Shown piece after piece: positions 32,383 through 40,129 of a stretch of DNA of 64,000 nt. The DNA comes from Roseomonas sp. OT10. GTDB lineage: Bacteria > Pseudomonadota > Alphaproteobacteria > Acetobacterales > Acetobacteraceae. The stretch's first letter is position 1. Every line of letters begins with the position of its first letter. The position numbers and the translations under genes were made by a program. The notes beneath the pieces were generated by a model, which saw only the letters and a list, made by a program, of their open reading frames with translations, did not search any database and had not been told where the DNA came from. The DNA lies in contig NZ_CP087719.1 of assembly GCF_020991085.1 (NCBI RefSeq), positions 4,298,001 through 4,362,000 on the forward strand, read 5' to 3'.

Positions 32383-33578
32383 GCCGCCTGCTCCAGGTAG
32401 TCGGGGCCGAGTGCCAGCCCCGCGCGGTCGGCGCCGACGGCGCGCCCGCTCGCGATGAGGTCGAGGTAGAAGCCGGCATCCCCGGCATCGCCGTAGAGCA
32501 CGGCGCCCACCAGCCGGCCGTCGCGCAGCCAGAAGCGGCGGAAATGCCCCGCGCCCGGGTCCTGGGCGGTCAGCTCCTCGGCATCCTTCGGCGCCACCTC
32601 GCCGCCGGACCAGACGGCGACGCCGGAGACCTTCAGCGCCGCGGCGTCGGTCTTCGGCACGTAGCCGCGCGCCTCGCCCGCGACGGTCCAGGCGGCCGCC
32701 TCCGCCATGGCGAGCGCGGGGGCGACGAGGCCGACCACGGTGCCGGCGTGCTCGGCGCATTCGCCCACGGCCAGGATGTCCGGGTCCGCCGTGCGCATCG
32801 CATCGTCCACCACCGCGGCGCGGTTCACCGGCAGCCCGGCGGCGGCGGCCAGCGAGGCGTCGGGACGCACGCCGACCGCCAGCACCACGATCTCCGCCGG
32901 CAGCACCCGCCCGTCCACGAGGCGCAGCCCGGTGACGCGCTCCTCCCCCTCGATGGCGGCGGTGGCGGCGGGCATGGCGAAGTCGATCCCGCCGCGCGCC
33001 AGCCAGCGCGCCAGGAGCCCGCCGGAGGTCCGGCAGAGCTGCCGCTCCATGGGCCAGCCCACCGGATGCACCACGGTCACGCGCAGCCCGCGCCTGGCCA
33101 GGCAGGCGGCCGCCTCCAGCCCCAGCAGCCCGCCGCCCACCACCACGGCGCGGCGCGACCCGGCGGCGGCGCGGGCCATCGCCTGCACGTCGGCCAGGGT
33201 GCGGTAGAGGAACACCCCCGGCAGGTCGGCGCCCGGCAGCGGCAGGCGCACGGCGCGCGAGCCGGTGGCGAGGACGAGGCGGTCGTAGCCGATCGCCTCG
33301 CCCTTGGTCGTCAGCGCCTGCCGCGCCGCGCGGTCGATGGCCGCGACCCGCACGGAGGGGCGATAGGCGATGCCGAGGCCGCGCAGCTTCTCCCAGGGAT
33401 GGGTGATGAGCGCCTCGACCTCGGCCTCGCCGGAGAGGGCGCGGCCCAGCGCGACCCGGTCATAGGGCAGCGCCGGCTCCTCGCCGACCAGCGTGACGGC
33501 GGCACCGGCGGCGCGCTCGGCCACCCGCTCCGCCACCCGGGCCCCCGCCGGGCCCGCCCCCACCACCAGGACGCGCAT
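32379..33578 (-). CDS. FAD-dependent NAD(P)H oxidoreductase of the nitrite-reductase/rubredoxin-reductase type
   Basis: A 399-residue pyridine nucleotide-disulfide family oxidoreductase without redox disulfide. The FAD Rossmann motif is VVGAGPAGARVAE (5-17), a second GGGLLGLEAA motif binds NAD(P)H (about 152-161), and AVGECAEH marks the FAD-binding C-terminal site. It resembles the N-terminal FAD domains of NirB and the reductase partners of assimilatory nitrate systems. It is placed between nrtD (15-base gap) and nirA (overlap), so it is probably an electron donor for one of the two reductases. The operon therefore encodes two candidate electron-transfer flavoproteins. Confidence 0.85.
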   Translation of the reverse strand: MRVLVVGAGPAGARVAERVAERAAGAAVTLVGEEPALPYDRVALGRALSGEAEVEALITHPWEKLRGLGIAYRPSVRVAAIDRAARQALTTKGEAIGYDRLVLATGSRAVRLPLPGADLPGVFLYRTLADVQAMARAAAGSRRAVVVGGGLLGLEAAACLARRGLRVTVVHPVGWPMERQLCRTSGGLLARWLARGGIDFAMPAATAAIEGEERVTGLRLVDGRVLPAEIVVLAVGVRPDASLAAAAGLPVNRAAVVDDAMRTADPDILAVGECAEHAGTVVGLVAPALAMAEAAAWTVAGEARGYVPKTDAAALKVSGVAVWSGGEVAPKDAEELTAQDPGAGHFRRFWLRDGRLVGAVLYGDAGDAGFYLDLIASGRAVGADRAGLALGPDYLEQAA

Positions 33579-33593
33579 GGCCCGGCGCTCCCC

Positions 33594-34391
33594 TTACGCC
33601 GCGTCGCGCTGCGGCAGGGAGTGCCGCTCGTGCAGGAAGCGCAGCACCGCCTCGCGCGCCGCGAGGAAGGTCGGGTCGGAGGCGAGCGCCAGCCGGTCGC
33701 GCGGGCGCGGCAGGTCCACCTCCAGCACCTCGCCCACCGTGGCGTTGGGGCCGTTGGTCAGCATCACGATGCGGTCGGAGAGCAGCACCGCCTCGTCCAC
33801 GTCGTGGGTGATCATCATCACCGTGGTGCCCAGCCGCGCGTGGATGTCCATCACCTGGTCCTGCAGGTGCGCCCGGGTCAGCGCGTCCAGCGCGCCGAAG
33901 GGCTCGTCCAGCAGCAGCACGGAGGGCTTCATGGCCAGCGCGCGCGCGATGCCGATGCGCTGCTTCATGCCGCCCGAGACCTCCGCCGGGCGGCGGTCCT
34001 TCGCATGCGTCATGCGGACCAGGGCGATGTTCTCCATCGTCCAGTCGTGCCGCTCGGCGCGCGACATCGTCCGGCCCACGGTGCGGTCCACCGCGAGGCG
34101 GACGTTCTCGTAGCAGGTCAGCCAGGGCAGCAGGCTGTGGTTCTGGAACACCACGGCGCGGTCGGGGCCGGGCTGGGTGACCTCGCGGCCCTCCAGCACC
34201 ACGCCGCCCAGGCTCGCCGGCAGCAGCCCGGCCACCACGTTCAGCAGGGTGGACTTGCCGCAGCCGGAGTGGCCGATGACGGAGATGTACTCGCCCTTGG
34301 CGATGCGCAGGTCCACGCCGTTCAGCACGGGGACGGCGTTGCCGAAGCGGATGGAGAGCTGGGTGATTTCCAGGAAGGGGGTGATGGTCAT
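33594..34391 (-). CDS. nrtD: nitrate/nitrite ABC transporter ATP-binding protein
   Basis: A 265-residue cytoplasmic ATPase of the nitrate/sulfonate/taurine ABC class. Walker A GHSGCGKST (40-48), Q-loop VVFQNHSLLPWLT, signature VSGGMKQRIG, Walker B VLLLDEPFGALD and the switch histidine in MMITHDVDEA are present. It lacks the C-terminal NrtA-like domain of cyanobacterial NrtC. It powers import with NrtB and NrtA, encoded directly upstream in the same operon. The chosen ATG gives MTITPFLEITQ, 14 bases from the end of nrtB. Confidence 0.93.
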   Translation of the reverse strand: MTITPFLEITQLSIRFGNAVPVLNGVDLRIAKGEYISVIGHSGCGKSTLLNVVAGLLPASLGGVVLEGREVTQPGPDRAVVFQNHSLLPWLTCYENVRLAVDRTVGRTMSRAERHDWTMENIALVRMTHAKDRRPAEVSGGMKQRIGIARALAMKPSVLLLDEPFGALDALTRAHLQDQVMDIHARLGTTVMMITHDVDEAVLLSDRIVMLTNGPNATVGEVLEVDLPRPRDRLALASDPTFLAAREAVLRFLHERHSLPQRDAA

Positions 34392-34405
34392 GGTCGGGCG
34401 CTCCT

Positions 34406-35275
34406 TCAGGCCGCGGCGGTGCCGCGGGTGACGGCGCGGCCGAGGAGGGCCACCAGTCGGTCGAGCGCGAAGCCGACCAGGCCGACATAGACCAGCGCCA
34501 CGATGATGTCCGAGAGGTTGGAGGAGTTCCAAGCGTCCCAGATGAAGAAGCCGATCCCCACGCCGCCGATCAGCATCTCGGCCGCCACGATGGCGAGCCA
34601 GGAGAGGCCGACGCCGATGCGCAGCCCGGTGAAGATGTAGGGCGCGGCGGAGGGCAGGACGATGCGCAGGAACCAGTCCGGCAGGCTCATCCGCAGCACC
34701 TTGGCGACGTTGCGGTAGTCCTGCGGCACGTTGCGCACGCCGACGGCGGTGTTGATGATGATCGGCCAGATCGAGGTGATGAAGATCACGAACAGCGCGG
34801 AAGGCTGCGCCTCGCGGAAGGCGGCGAGGCTGAGCGGCAGCCAGGCCAGCGGCGGGACGGTGCGCAGCACCTGGAAGATCGGGTCGAGCCCGCGCATCGC
34901 GAAGTCCGAGCTGCCGATCAGCATCCCCACCGCGATGCCGACGACGGCCGCGAGGGTGAAGCCGATGGCCACGCGCGAGAGGCTGGCCAGAACGTGCCAG
35001 AACAGCCCCTTGTCCAGCCCGCCATTGTCGAAGAACGGATCGGTGATGAGCCCGCCCGCATCCGCCCAGACCTTGGTGGGGCTGGGCAGGCTGGCGCCGG
35101 GCTGGCTGCACAGCACCTGCCAGACCAGCAGGAAGCCCAGCAGCACGACCAGCGGCGGCACCACGTTGCGCGCGACGGCGCGCAGCCGCAGCGTGGCCGC
35201 GCCGGGCAGGGCGGGAACGGCGGGGGCGGAGGTTGCCGTGGCCGGGGCCGCGACGGGCTTGCTCGCGAGGTTCAT
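34406..35275 (-). CDS. nrtB: nitrate/nitrite ABC transporter permease
   Basis: A 289-residue inner-membrane permease of the NrtB/SsuC family. After an Ala/Pro-rich cytoplasmic tail, about six hydrophobic helices are visible, beginning VVPPLVVLLGFLLVWQVL. The EAA loop that docks the ATPase is close to NVAKVLRMSLPDWFLRIVLPSAAPYIFTGLR. PTKVWADAGGLITDPFF and PPLAWLPLSLAAF are typical of nitrate permeases. The ATG is four bases past the stop of nrtA, consistent with coupled translation. Confidence 0.92.
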   Translation of the reverse strand: MNLASKPVAAPATATSAPAVPALPGAATLRLRAVARNVVPPLVVLLGFLLVWQVLCSQPGASLPSPTKVWADAGGLITDPFFDNGGLDKGLFWHVLASLSRVAIGFTLAAVVGIAVGMLIGSSDFAMRGLDPIFQVLRTVPPLAWLPLSLAAFREAQPSALFVIFITSIWPIIINTAVGVRNVPQDYRNVAKVLRMSLPDWFLRIVLPSAAPYIFTGLRIGVGLSWLAIVAAEMLIGGVGIGFFIWDAWNSSNLSDIIVALVYVGLVGFALDRLVALLGRAVTRGTAAA

Positions 35276-35279
35276 CGCA

Positions 35280-36560
35280 TCAGGCTCCGGCGATCTTCTT
35301 GATGCCCTGGGAGGCGAGGTAGGCGGCCGGGTTCTCCGGATCGAAGACCTTGCCGTCGAAGAAGGTCTCGCGGCCGCGGCTGGGGGCGGACGGGGTCTCA
35401 CCCGCCGGCACGCCCGCGCGCTCGGCGGCGGCGCGCCAGATGTCCTGGCGGTTCACCTGGGCGACGAGGGCCCTGGTATCGGTGTTCTCCGGCAGCACGC
35501 CCCAGCGGATGTCCTCGGTCAGGAACCACAGGTCGTGGCTGGCGAAGGGGTAGGAGGCGTGGTCGCGCCAGAACTTCATCAGCAGCGGCGAGCCCTCGAC
35601 CTTGCGCCCGTCGCCGTAGTCGATGTTGCCGCGCGAGCGGTTGAGGATGTCGGCCACCGGCACGTTGAACCAGGCGCGCTTGCCGATGATGGCGCACATC
35701 TCCGCCTTGTTGGCGTCCGCGTCGCACCAGCGCTGCGCCTCGATCACCGCCGCCGTCAGCGCCTCGGCCGCCTTCGGATTTGCCGCCACCCAGTCGGCAC
35801 GCAGCCCCAGCGCCTTCTCCGGATGGTCCTTCCAGAGCTCGCCGGTGACGGCGGCGGTGTAGCCGATGGTCTGGTTGACGAGCTGGTCGTTCCACGGCTC
35901 GCCGACGCAGAAGGCGTCCATGGTGCCGACCTTCATGTTCGCCACCATCTGCGGCGGCGGCACGACGATGGTCTGCACCTCCGTGTCCGGGTTGATGCCG
36001 GCGGCGGCTAGCCAGTAGCGGATCCACAGGTCGTGGGTGCCGCCGCGGAAGGTCATCGCGACCTTGCTGTTCTGGTTCAGCACGCCCTTGAGCGGCGAGG
36101 CGTCGAGCTTCGCGCCGCGCGGCTTGTGCGCGTTGCCGACGGAAAGGCCCTGGCCGTTGGTGTTCAGCCGCGCCAGGATCGCCATCGGCACGGGGGTGGA
36201 GTTCTGGGTGATCCGCCCCGTGTGCAGCAGGTAGGGCATGGGCGAGAGGATGTGCGCCCCGTCGATGCCGCCCGCGGCGCCGCCCAGCACGATGTTGTCG
36301 CGCGTGGCGCCCCAGGAGGCCTGCTTGGCGACGTCGACATCGGGCAGGCCATGCTTGGCGAAGAAGCCCTTCTCCTTCGCCACGATCAGCGGCGCGGCAT
36401 CGGTCAGGGCGATGTAGCCGAGCTTCGCGCCCTTCACCTCGGGCGCGGTGCTGCCCTGGGCGAAGGCGCCGCGCGGGGCGGCGGCGCGGGCGGCGGCCAG
36501 CAGCGCGGCGGTCGCGGTGAGGGCGGCCCGGCGGGTCAGGGGTCGGGTCGGGAGGCTCAT
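35280..36560 (-). CDS. nrtA: nitrate/nitrite ABC transporter substrate-binding protein
   Basis: A 426-residue periplasmic binding protein with a Tat signal (PLTRRAALTATAALLAAARA). The mature N-terminus KLGYIALTDAAPLIVAKEKGFF and motifs GGIDGAHILSPMPYLLH, TFRGGTHDLWIRYWLAAAGI, CVGEPWND and GNIDYGDGRK are characteristic of the NrtA/CmpA group; the conserved Trp/His/Gly positions that contact nitrate are in place. It delivers nitrate or nitrite to NrtB/NrtD. Its ATG overlaps the end of nasS by four bases. Confidence 0.94.
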   Translation of the reverse strand: MSLPTRPLTRRAALTATAALLAAARAAAPRGAFAQGSTAPEVKGAKLGYIALTDAAPLIVAKEKGFFAKHGLPDVDVAKQASWGATRDNIVLGGAAGGIDGAHILSPMPYLLHTGRITQNSTPVPMAILARLNTNGQGLSVGNAHKPRGAKLDASPLKGVLNQNSKVAMTFRGGTHDLWIRYWLAAAGINPDTEVQTIVVPPPQMVANMKVGTMDAFCVGEPWNDQLVNQTIGYTAAVTGELWKDHPEKALGLRADWVAANPKAAEALTAAVIEAQRWCDADANKAEMCAIIGKRAWFNVPVADILNRSRGNIDYGDGRKVEGSPLLMKFWRDHASYPFASHDLWFLTEDIRWGVLPENTDTRALVAQVNRQDIWRAAAERAGVPAGETPSAPSRGRETFFDGKVFDPENPAAYLASQGIKKIAGA

Positions 36561-37654
36561 GCGCGGGGCTCCGTGAGGAAGGTCTCGGTGGGTTCGGCTT
36601 CGGCGAGGCGGGCGGCGGCGGCGCGCCACAGCCGGTCGTCGTAGGGGGCGAGCGCCTCGGCCGGGACGGGTTCCGGCATGTGGCGCCAGCGCCGCATCTG
36701 GCCGAGCCACCAGGCGGCGGCCGCGGCGCGCGGCAGGGTGGCGGGGCGGAAGCGCAGCCGCGCGCCCTCGGCCAGCGGGGTGCCGTCCGGCAGCAGCCCG
36801 GCGAAGGCGAGGGCGATGGTCTCGCGCGGCACGCCGGGCAGGACGCGCTCGTGCAGGATCGCCACCGCCTCGGCGCGGTTGGCGGGCTCGTCCAGCCAGC
36901 GCGCGGCGGCGATGACGGCGGCGGTCAGGGCGACGGCGCGGTCGGGGTCACGCTCCGCCCAGCCCTCGGCGAAGGCCAGCATCTTCTCGGGATGGCCGGG
37001 CCAGATGTCGCCGCTGCTCAGCACCACGCGACCGGCGCCGCGGATCGCGGCATGGCTGCCCCAGGGCTCGCCGGCGCAGAAGCCGTCCACCGCCCCGGCC
37101 TCCAGCGCCTCCACCGCGCGGGAGGGCGGCACGACAACGAGGCGCAGGTCGCGGTCCGGGTCGAGCCCGCCCAGCGCCAGCCAGTGGCGCAGCAGGTAGT
37201 TGTGCGAGGAGAAGGGGAAGACGACGGCGAGGCGCAGCGGCTCGGCCTGGGCCCGCGCCAGGGCGGCGAAGGCCGCGGGCGTGACGGGCGCGCCGGCCGG
37301 GGCGAGCGCCGCCGTCAGCGCGTTGGACAGGACCAGCCGGTTGCCGTTCAGCCCCATCCCGGCGCCGATGCTCAGCCGCCGCCGCACGCCGCCCAGGCCG
37401 CAGGCCAGGGCGATCGGCAGCGGCCCCAGCACCTGCGCCGCATCCAGCCCGCCGAAGGCGATCTTGTCGCGCAGCGCGGCCCAGGAGGTCTCGGCGGAGA
37501 GCGCGACCCGCAGCCCGGCGGCGGCGAGGATGCCCAGCTCCTCCGCCACCACCAGCGGCGCGGCGTCGGTCAGCGGGACGTAGCCGATCCGCAGCAGGCC
37601 GGTGCCGCGTTCGCGCAGCAGGACGGGACGGGGCGGAGCGAGATCGTCGGGCAA
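36557..37654 (-). CDS. nasS: NasS-like nitrate sensor
   Basis: A 365-residue NrtA-related protein without a signal peptide, so it is cytoplasmic. It aligns with NrtA around RIGYVPLTDAAPLVVAEELGIL, KIAFGGLDAAQVLGPLPIALA and CAGEPWGSHA. This is the pattern of NasS, which binds nitrate and releases the antiterminator NasT encoded immediately upstream. The frame begins with TTG (MPDDLAPPRP); no ATG fits, and the weak start may keep NasS low relative to NasT. The 228-base spacer between nasT and nasS contains potential leader hairpins. Confidence 0.88.
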   Translation of the reverse strand: MPDDLAPPRPVLLRERGTGLLRIGYVPLTDAAPLVVAEELGILAAAGLRVALSAETSWAALRDKIAFGGLDAAQVLGPLPIALACGLGGVRRRLSIGAGMGLNGNRLVLSNALTAALAPAGAPVTPAAFAALARAQAEPLRLAVVFPFSSHNYLLRHWLALGGLDPDRDLRLVVVPPSRAVEALEAGAVDGFCAGEPWGSHAAIRGAGRVVLSSGDIWPGHPEKMLAFAEGWAERDPDRAVALTAAVIAAARWLDEPANRAEAVAILHERVLPGVPRETIALAFAGLLPDGTPLAEGARLRFRPATLPRAAAAAWWLGQMRRWRHMPEPVPAEALAPYDDRLWRAAAARLAEAEPTETFLTEPRA

Positions 37655-37881
37655 GACGGGCTGTCCAGGCCCCTCCGGAGAGGGGCGGTCAGCGGGCCGC
37701 CGTTGGACCGCGAGGATCGGGATTGGGAGGCCGGATGGTGCGCGCCGTTGCGCACCGCTCCCGGGGCGGAGAAAGCATTATCGCCCTGTCGGGCGCAAGG
37801 GTTTTGCTGCACGGAAAGGCAGAATTTTCGTTAACCCATATATATGAACAAAAAACATCCAAACAGCATAATTCTTGATCA
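37655..37881 (-). promoter_or_regulatory. candidate NasT-responsive leader and internal promoter region
   Basis: This spacer between nasT and nasS is unusually AT-rich at its nasT end (CATATATATG near 37840-37850) and then holds hairpins: CGCCC-TGTC-GGGCG (37782-37795) and CCCCTC-CGGA-GAGGGG (37670-37685), the latter ending 15 bases before the TTG of nasS. ANTAR proteins such as NasT act on paired leader hairpins before a terminator, and the position suits that. However, I could not find two clear six-base-loop hairpins or a U-tract, so the mechanism is inferred. Confidence 0.35.
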
Positions 37882-38442
37882 TTAACCCAGGCGCATGATC
37901 TCGGCCGCCATCGCCGCCATCCGCAGGCGCCGCTCCATCGCCATGCGGCGCAACCGGCGATGCGCCTCGGCCTCGGTCAGCCGGTGCCGCTCCATCAGCC
38001 GCGCCTTGGCGGCGCTGACCAGCCGGTCCTCCTCCAGGCTGGCACGCGCCGCGGCCAGCTCCTGCCGCAGCGCCTGATGCGCCCGGAAGCGCAGGATCGC
38101 GACCTCGATCACCGGCCGCACCCGGTCGGGGGACAGCCCCTCCACCACATAGGCGGCGACCCCCGCCTCCAGCGCCGCGCCGATCTGGTCGGTGCCCGCC
38201 CGTGCCGCGAAGACCACGACGGGGCGCGGCTCGTCCTGGTGCAGGACGCGCATGCTCTCCAGCTCGTCGCGCGAGGGGTCGTCGAGCGCGCAGACGATCA
38301 CCTCCGCGCCGCTCTCGCGCACCTGGCGCGTCAGGTCGCCCACCGCCGGGGCCAGGGCGACGACCTCGCAGCCGGCCGCCCGCAGCCCGGCAGCCACGGC
38401 CGCGGCGCGATCCCCCTCTACATCGACCAGCAGCACACGCAC
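37882..38442 (-). CDS. nasT: NasT-like ANTAR-domain antiterminator
   Basis: A 186-residue response-regulator-like protein. The receiver-like N-terminal half starts VRVLLVDVEGDRAAAVAAGLRAAG with the usual acidic site partly kept. The C-terminal ~55 residues form the RNA-binding ANTAR helix bundle: EEDRLVSAAKARLMERHRLTEAEAHRRLRRMAMERR. In Azotobacter and Paracoccus, NasT prevents early termination of nas messages unless held by NasS; that fits the gene order here. No ATG is available; GTG at 38442 is the best start, with GGGAGAG about 13 bases ahead. It is the first gene of the nitrate operon. Confidence 0.87.
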   Translation of the reverse strand: MRVLLVDVEGDRAAAVAAGLRAAGCEVVALAPAVGDLTRQVRESGAEVIVCALDDPSRDELESMRVLHQDEPRPVVVFAARAGTDQIGAALEAGVAAYVVEGLSPDRVRPVIEVAILRFRAHQALRQELAAARASLEEDRLVSAAKARLMERHRLTEAEAHRRLRRMAMERRLRMAAMAAEIMRLG

Positions 38443-38660
38443 GCGCGGTTTTGCTCTCCCCAGACCGGCGCGGCGTCTCCGTCCCGGTGGTATCCTGTGG
38501 CACGCGCCGTGCCGCCGGAAGCGCCCCGGTGGCCGGGCAAGGCATGGGGCCTGCCATGGCTGACGCCCGTCCCCTCCCCGGCCATGATGCGCATGCCGCC
38601 GGCCGGGCGCCCCGCACGACACGGGTCGCCCTCGCGAGGGGCTGGCGCAGGAGAGCGATC

Positions 38661-39791
38661 GTGGACATCCAGCGACTTCCCTTCGACGAACGGGCGATCC
38701 TGCAAGGCGTGCGGCGCTGGGTGGAATGCGAGAGCCCGTCCTGGGATGGCGCCGCCGTCAGCCGGATGACGGCGCAGGCCGGCACGGAGCTGCAGCAGAT
38801 GGGCGCGCAGGTCCGCGGCATCCCGGGCCGCGACGGCCATGGCGACTGCGTGCTGGGGGATTTCGCGCCGGACGACGCCTCGCCCGGAATCCTGATCCTG
38901 GGCCATCTCGACACGGTGCACGCGATCGGCAGCCTGGCCGGCCCGATGCCCTGGCGAGAGGCGGAGGGGCGAGCCTACGGCCCTGGCCTGTTCGACATGA
39001 AGAGCGGCAACTTCCTGGCGCTGGAGGCGCTACGCCAGCTTCGCGCCGCCGGATGGGGCACGCGCCTGCCCGTCCGCGTCCTCTTCACCTCGGATGAGGA
39101 ATCCGGCAGCCCCACCACGCGCGCACTGATCGAGGACGTAGCGCGCGGGCAGCGCTGCGTCCTCGTGCCCGAGGGCGCGCAATCCGCCGGCCGCCTGGTC
39201 TCCGGCCGCTTCCCGAGCTGCCGGCTGCGGCTGTGGACACGCGGCCGGCCGAGCCATGCGCTGATCCAGCGCGAGGCCGGGCGTTCCGCCATCGCGGCCA
39301 TGGCACGGGTCATCCTGGCGATCGAGGCGATGAACGGCGGCGACGTCGCCTATACCGTCACCTACCTGCACGCCGGCCTGACCGTCGCCACCGTGCCGGT
39401 GGAGAGCTATGCCGAGCTGGTCTGCACCGCCCGCTCCGCGGAGGTGCTGGACGCGGCCATTGCCCGCATCCGCGCCATCGCCGATGCCGACCCGGACGGC
39501 GCGCTGGAGGTGCGGATCAAGACGCAGCGGCCGCTCTGGGTCCGCAGCACCGCGGACATCGCCCTGTGGGAACACGCACAACGGCTGGGGCGGTCGATCG
39601 GGCTCGACCTGACTTACGACGCGGCCTTCGGCGGCTCGGACGGGAACTTCACCGGGGCCCTGGGCATACCCACCCTCGACGAGCTGGGCCCTGCCGGCGC
39701 CGATGCGCACCAGCTATCGGAGAACATCGAGGTGGCCAGCCTGGTGCCCCGCGCCCGGCTGATGGCGGGACTCCTCGCCACGCTGGAATAA
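38661..39791 (+). CDS. M20-family metallopeptidase (carboxypeptidase G2-like)
   Basis: A 376-residue di-zinc peptidase. Metal-site residues are in ILGHLDTVHAIG (His, Asp), GPGLFDMKSG (bridging Asp), SDEESGSP (catalytic Glu plus ligand) and LVPEGAQ, with the C-terminal ligand region GPAGADAHQLSENIE. The middle holds the dimerisation domain. The arrangement is that of carboxypeptidase G2/ArgE-like enzymes that remove C-terminal glutamate or deacylate amino acids. There is no signal peptide. The start is GTG (MDIQRLPFDER) behind AGGAGA. It stands alone, divergent from nasT, and converges with a second, distant M20 enzyme. Confidence 0.88.
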   Translation: MDIQRLPFDERAILQGVRRWVECESPSWDGAAVSRMTAQAGTELQQMGAQVRGIPGRDGHGDCVLGDFAPDDASPGILILGHLDTVHAIGSLAGPMPWREAEGRAYGPGLFDMKSGNFLALEALRQLRAAGWGTRLPVRVLFTSDEESGSPTTRALIEDVARGQRCVLVPEGAQSAGRLVSGRFPSCRLRLWTRGRPSHALIQREAGRSAIAAMARVILAIEAMNGGDVAYTVTYLHAGLTVATVPVESYAELVCTARSAEVLDAAIARIRAIADADPDGALEVRIKTQRPLWVRSTADIALWEHAQRLGRSIGLDLTYDAAFGGSDGNFTGALGIPTLDELGPAGADAHQLSENIEVASLVPRARLMAGLLATLE

Positions 39792-39799
39792 CGGCTGCG

Positions 39800-40125
39800 G
39801 TGGGTGAGGCCTACGCGTTGCGCGGCGGCCCCCCGGGGGAGGCTCCGCCTCGCCCCGATACCCCCTCCGCCGGGGCCACAAGCTGGCCCCGGACCCCGCT
39901 GGCGATTGGCTCGCGCGGCTGCGTCAGCCGACGGGCCGCACCCGAGCAAACGTGGACAGGCGGGGCGCCGGAAGCAGCAGCAAAGGCCGCAGTCGCCGGG
40001 GGGGGTAACGCTCCCCGGCGTGCCGACGCGTCTGCGAACGGGGGTCCAGGGGCTCTGCTCCTGGCGGATGGGGGGTCCGCGGGGCAAGGCGGAGCCTTCC
40101 CCCCGGCGGCGTCCCTCGGCGAGCC
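39800..40125. repeat. multi-hairpin intergenic repeat, subfamily 2, copy G
   Basis: It fills the gap between two convergent M20 peptidase genes. Modules in order: GGGGGAGGCTCCGCCTCGCCCC, CCGGGGCCACAAGCTGGCCCCGG, GTGGACAGGCGGGGCGCCGG, GCCGGGG..CTCCCCGGCG, GTCCAGGGGCTCTGCTCCTGG and GGGGCAAGGCGGAGCCTTCCCC. The same series is at 59.7 kb and, inverted, at 6.8 kb. The ATACGGACGG terminal repeats of copies A-E are not evident. No gene is in this stretch. Confidence 0.72.
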
Positions 40126-40129
40126 CCGC

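Noticed and set aside
37820-37860. Possible sigma-54 promoter in the nasT-nasS spacer
   Set aside because: The closest match (TTGGATG..TTGTT) has a spacing one base too short and lacks the invariant GC of the -12 element.
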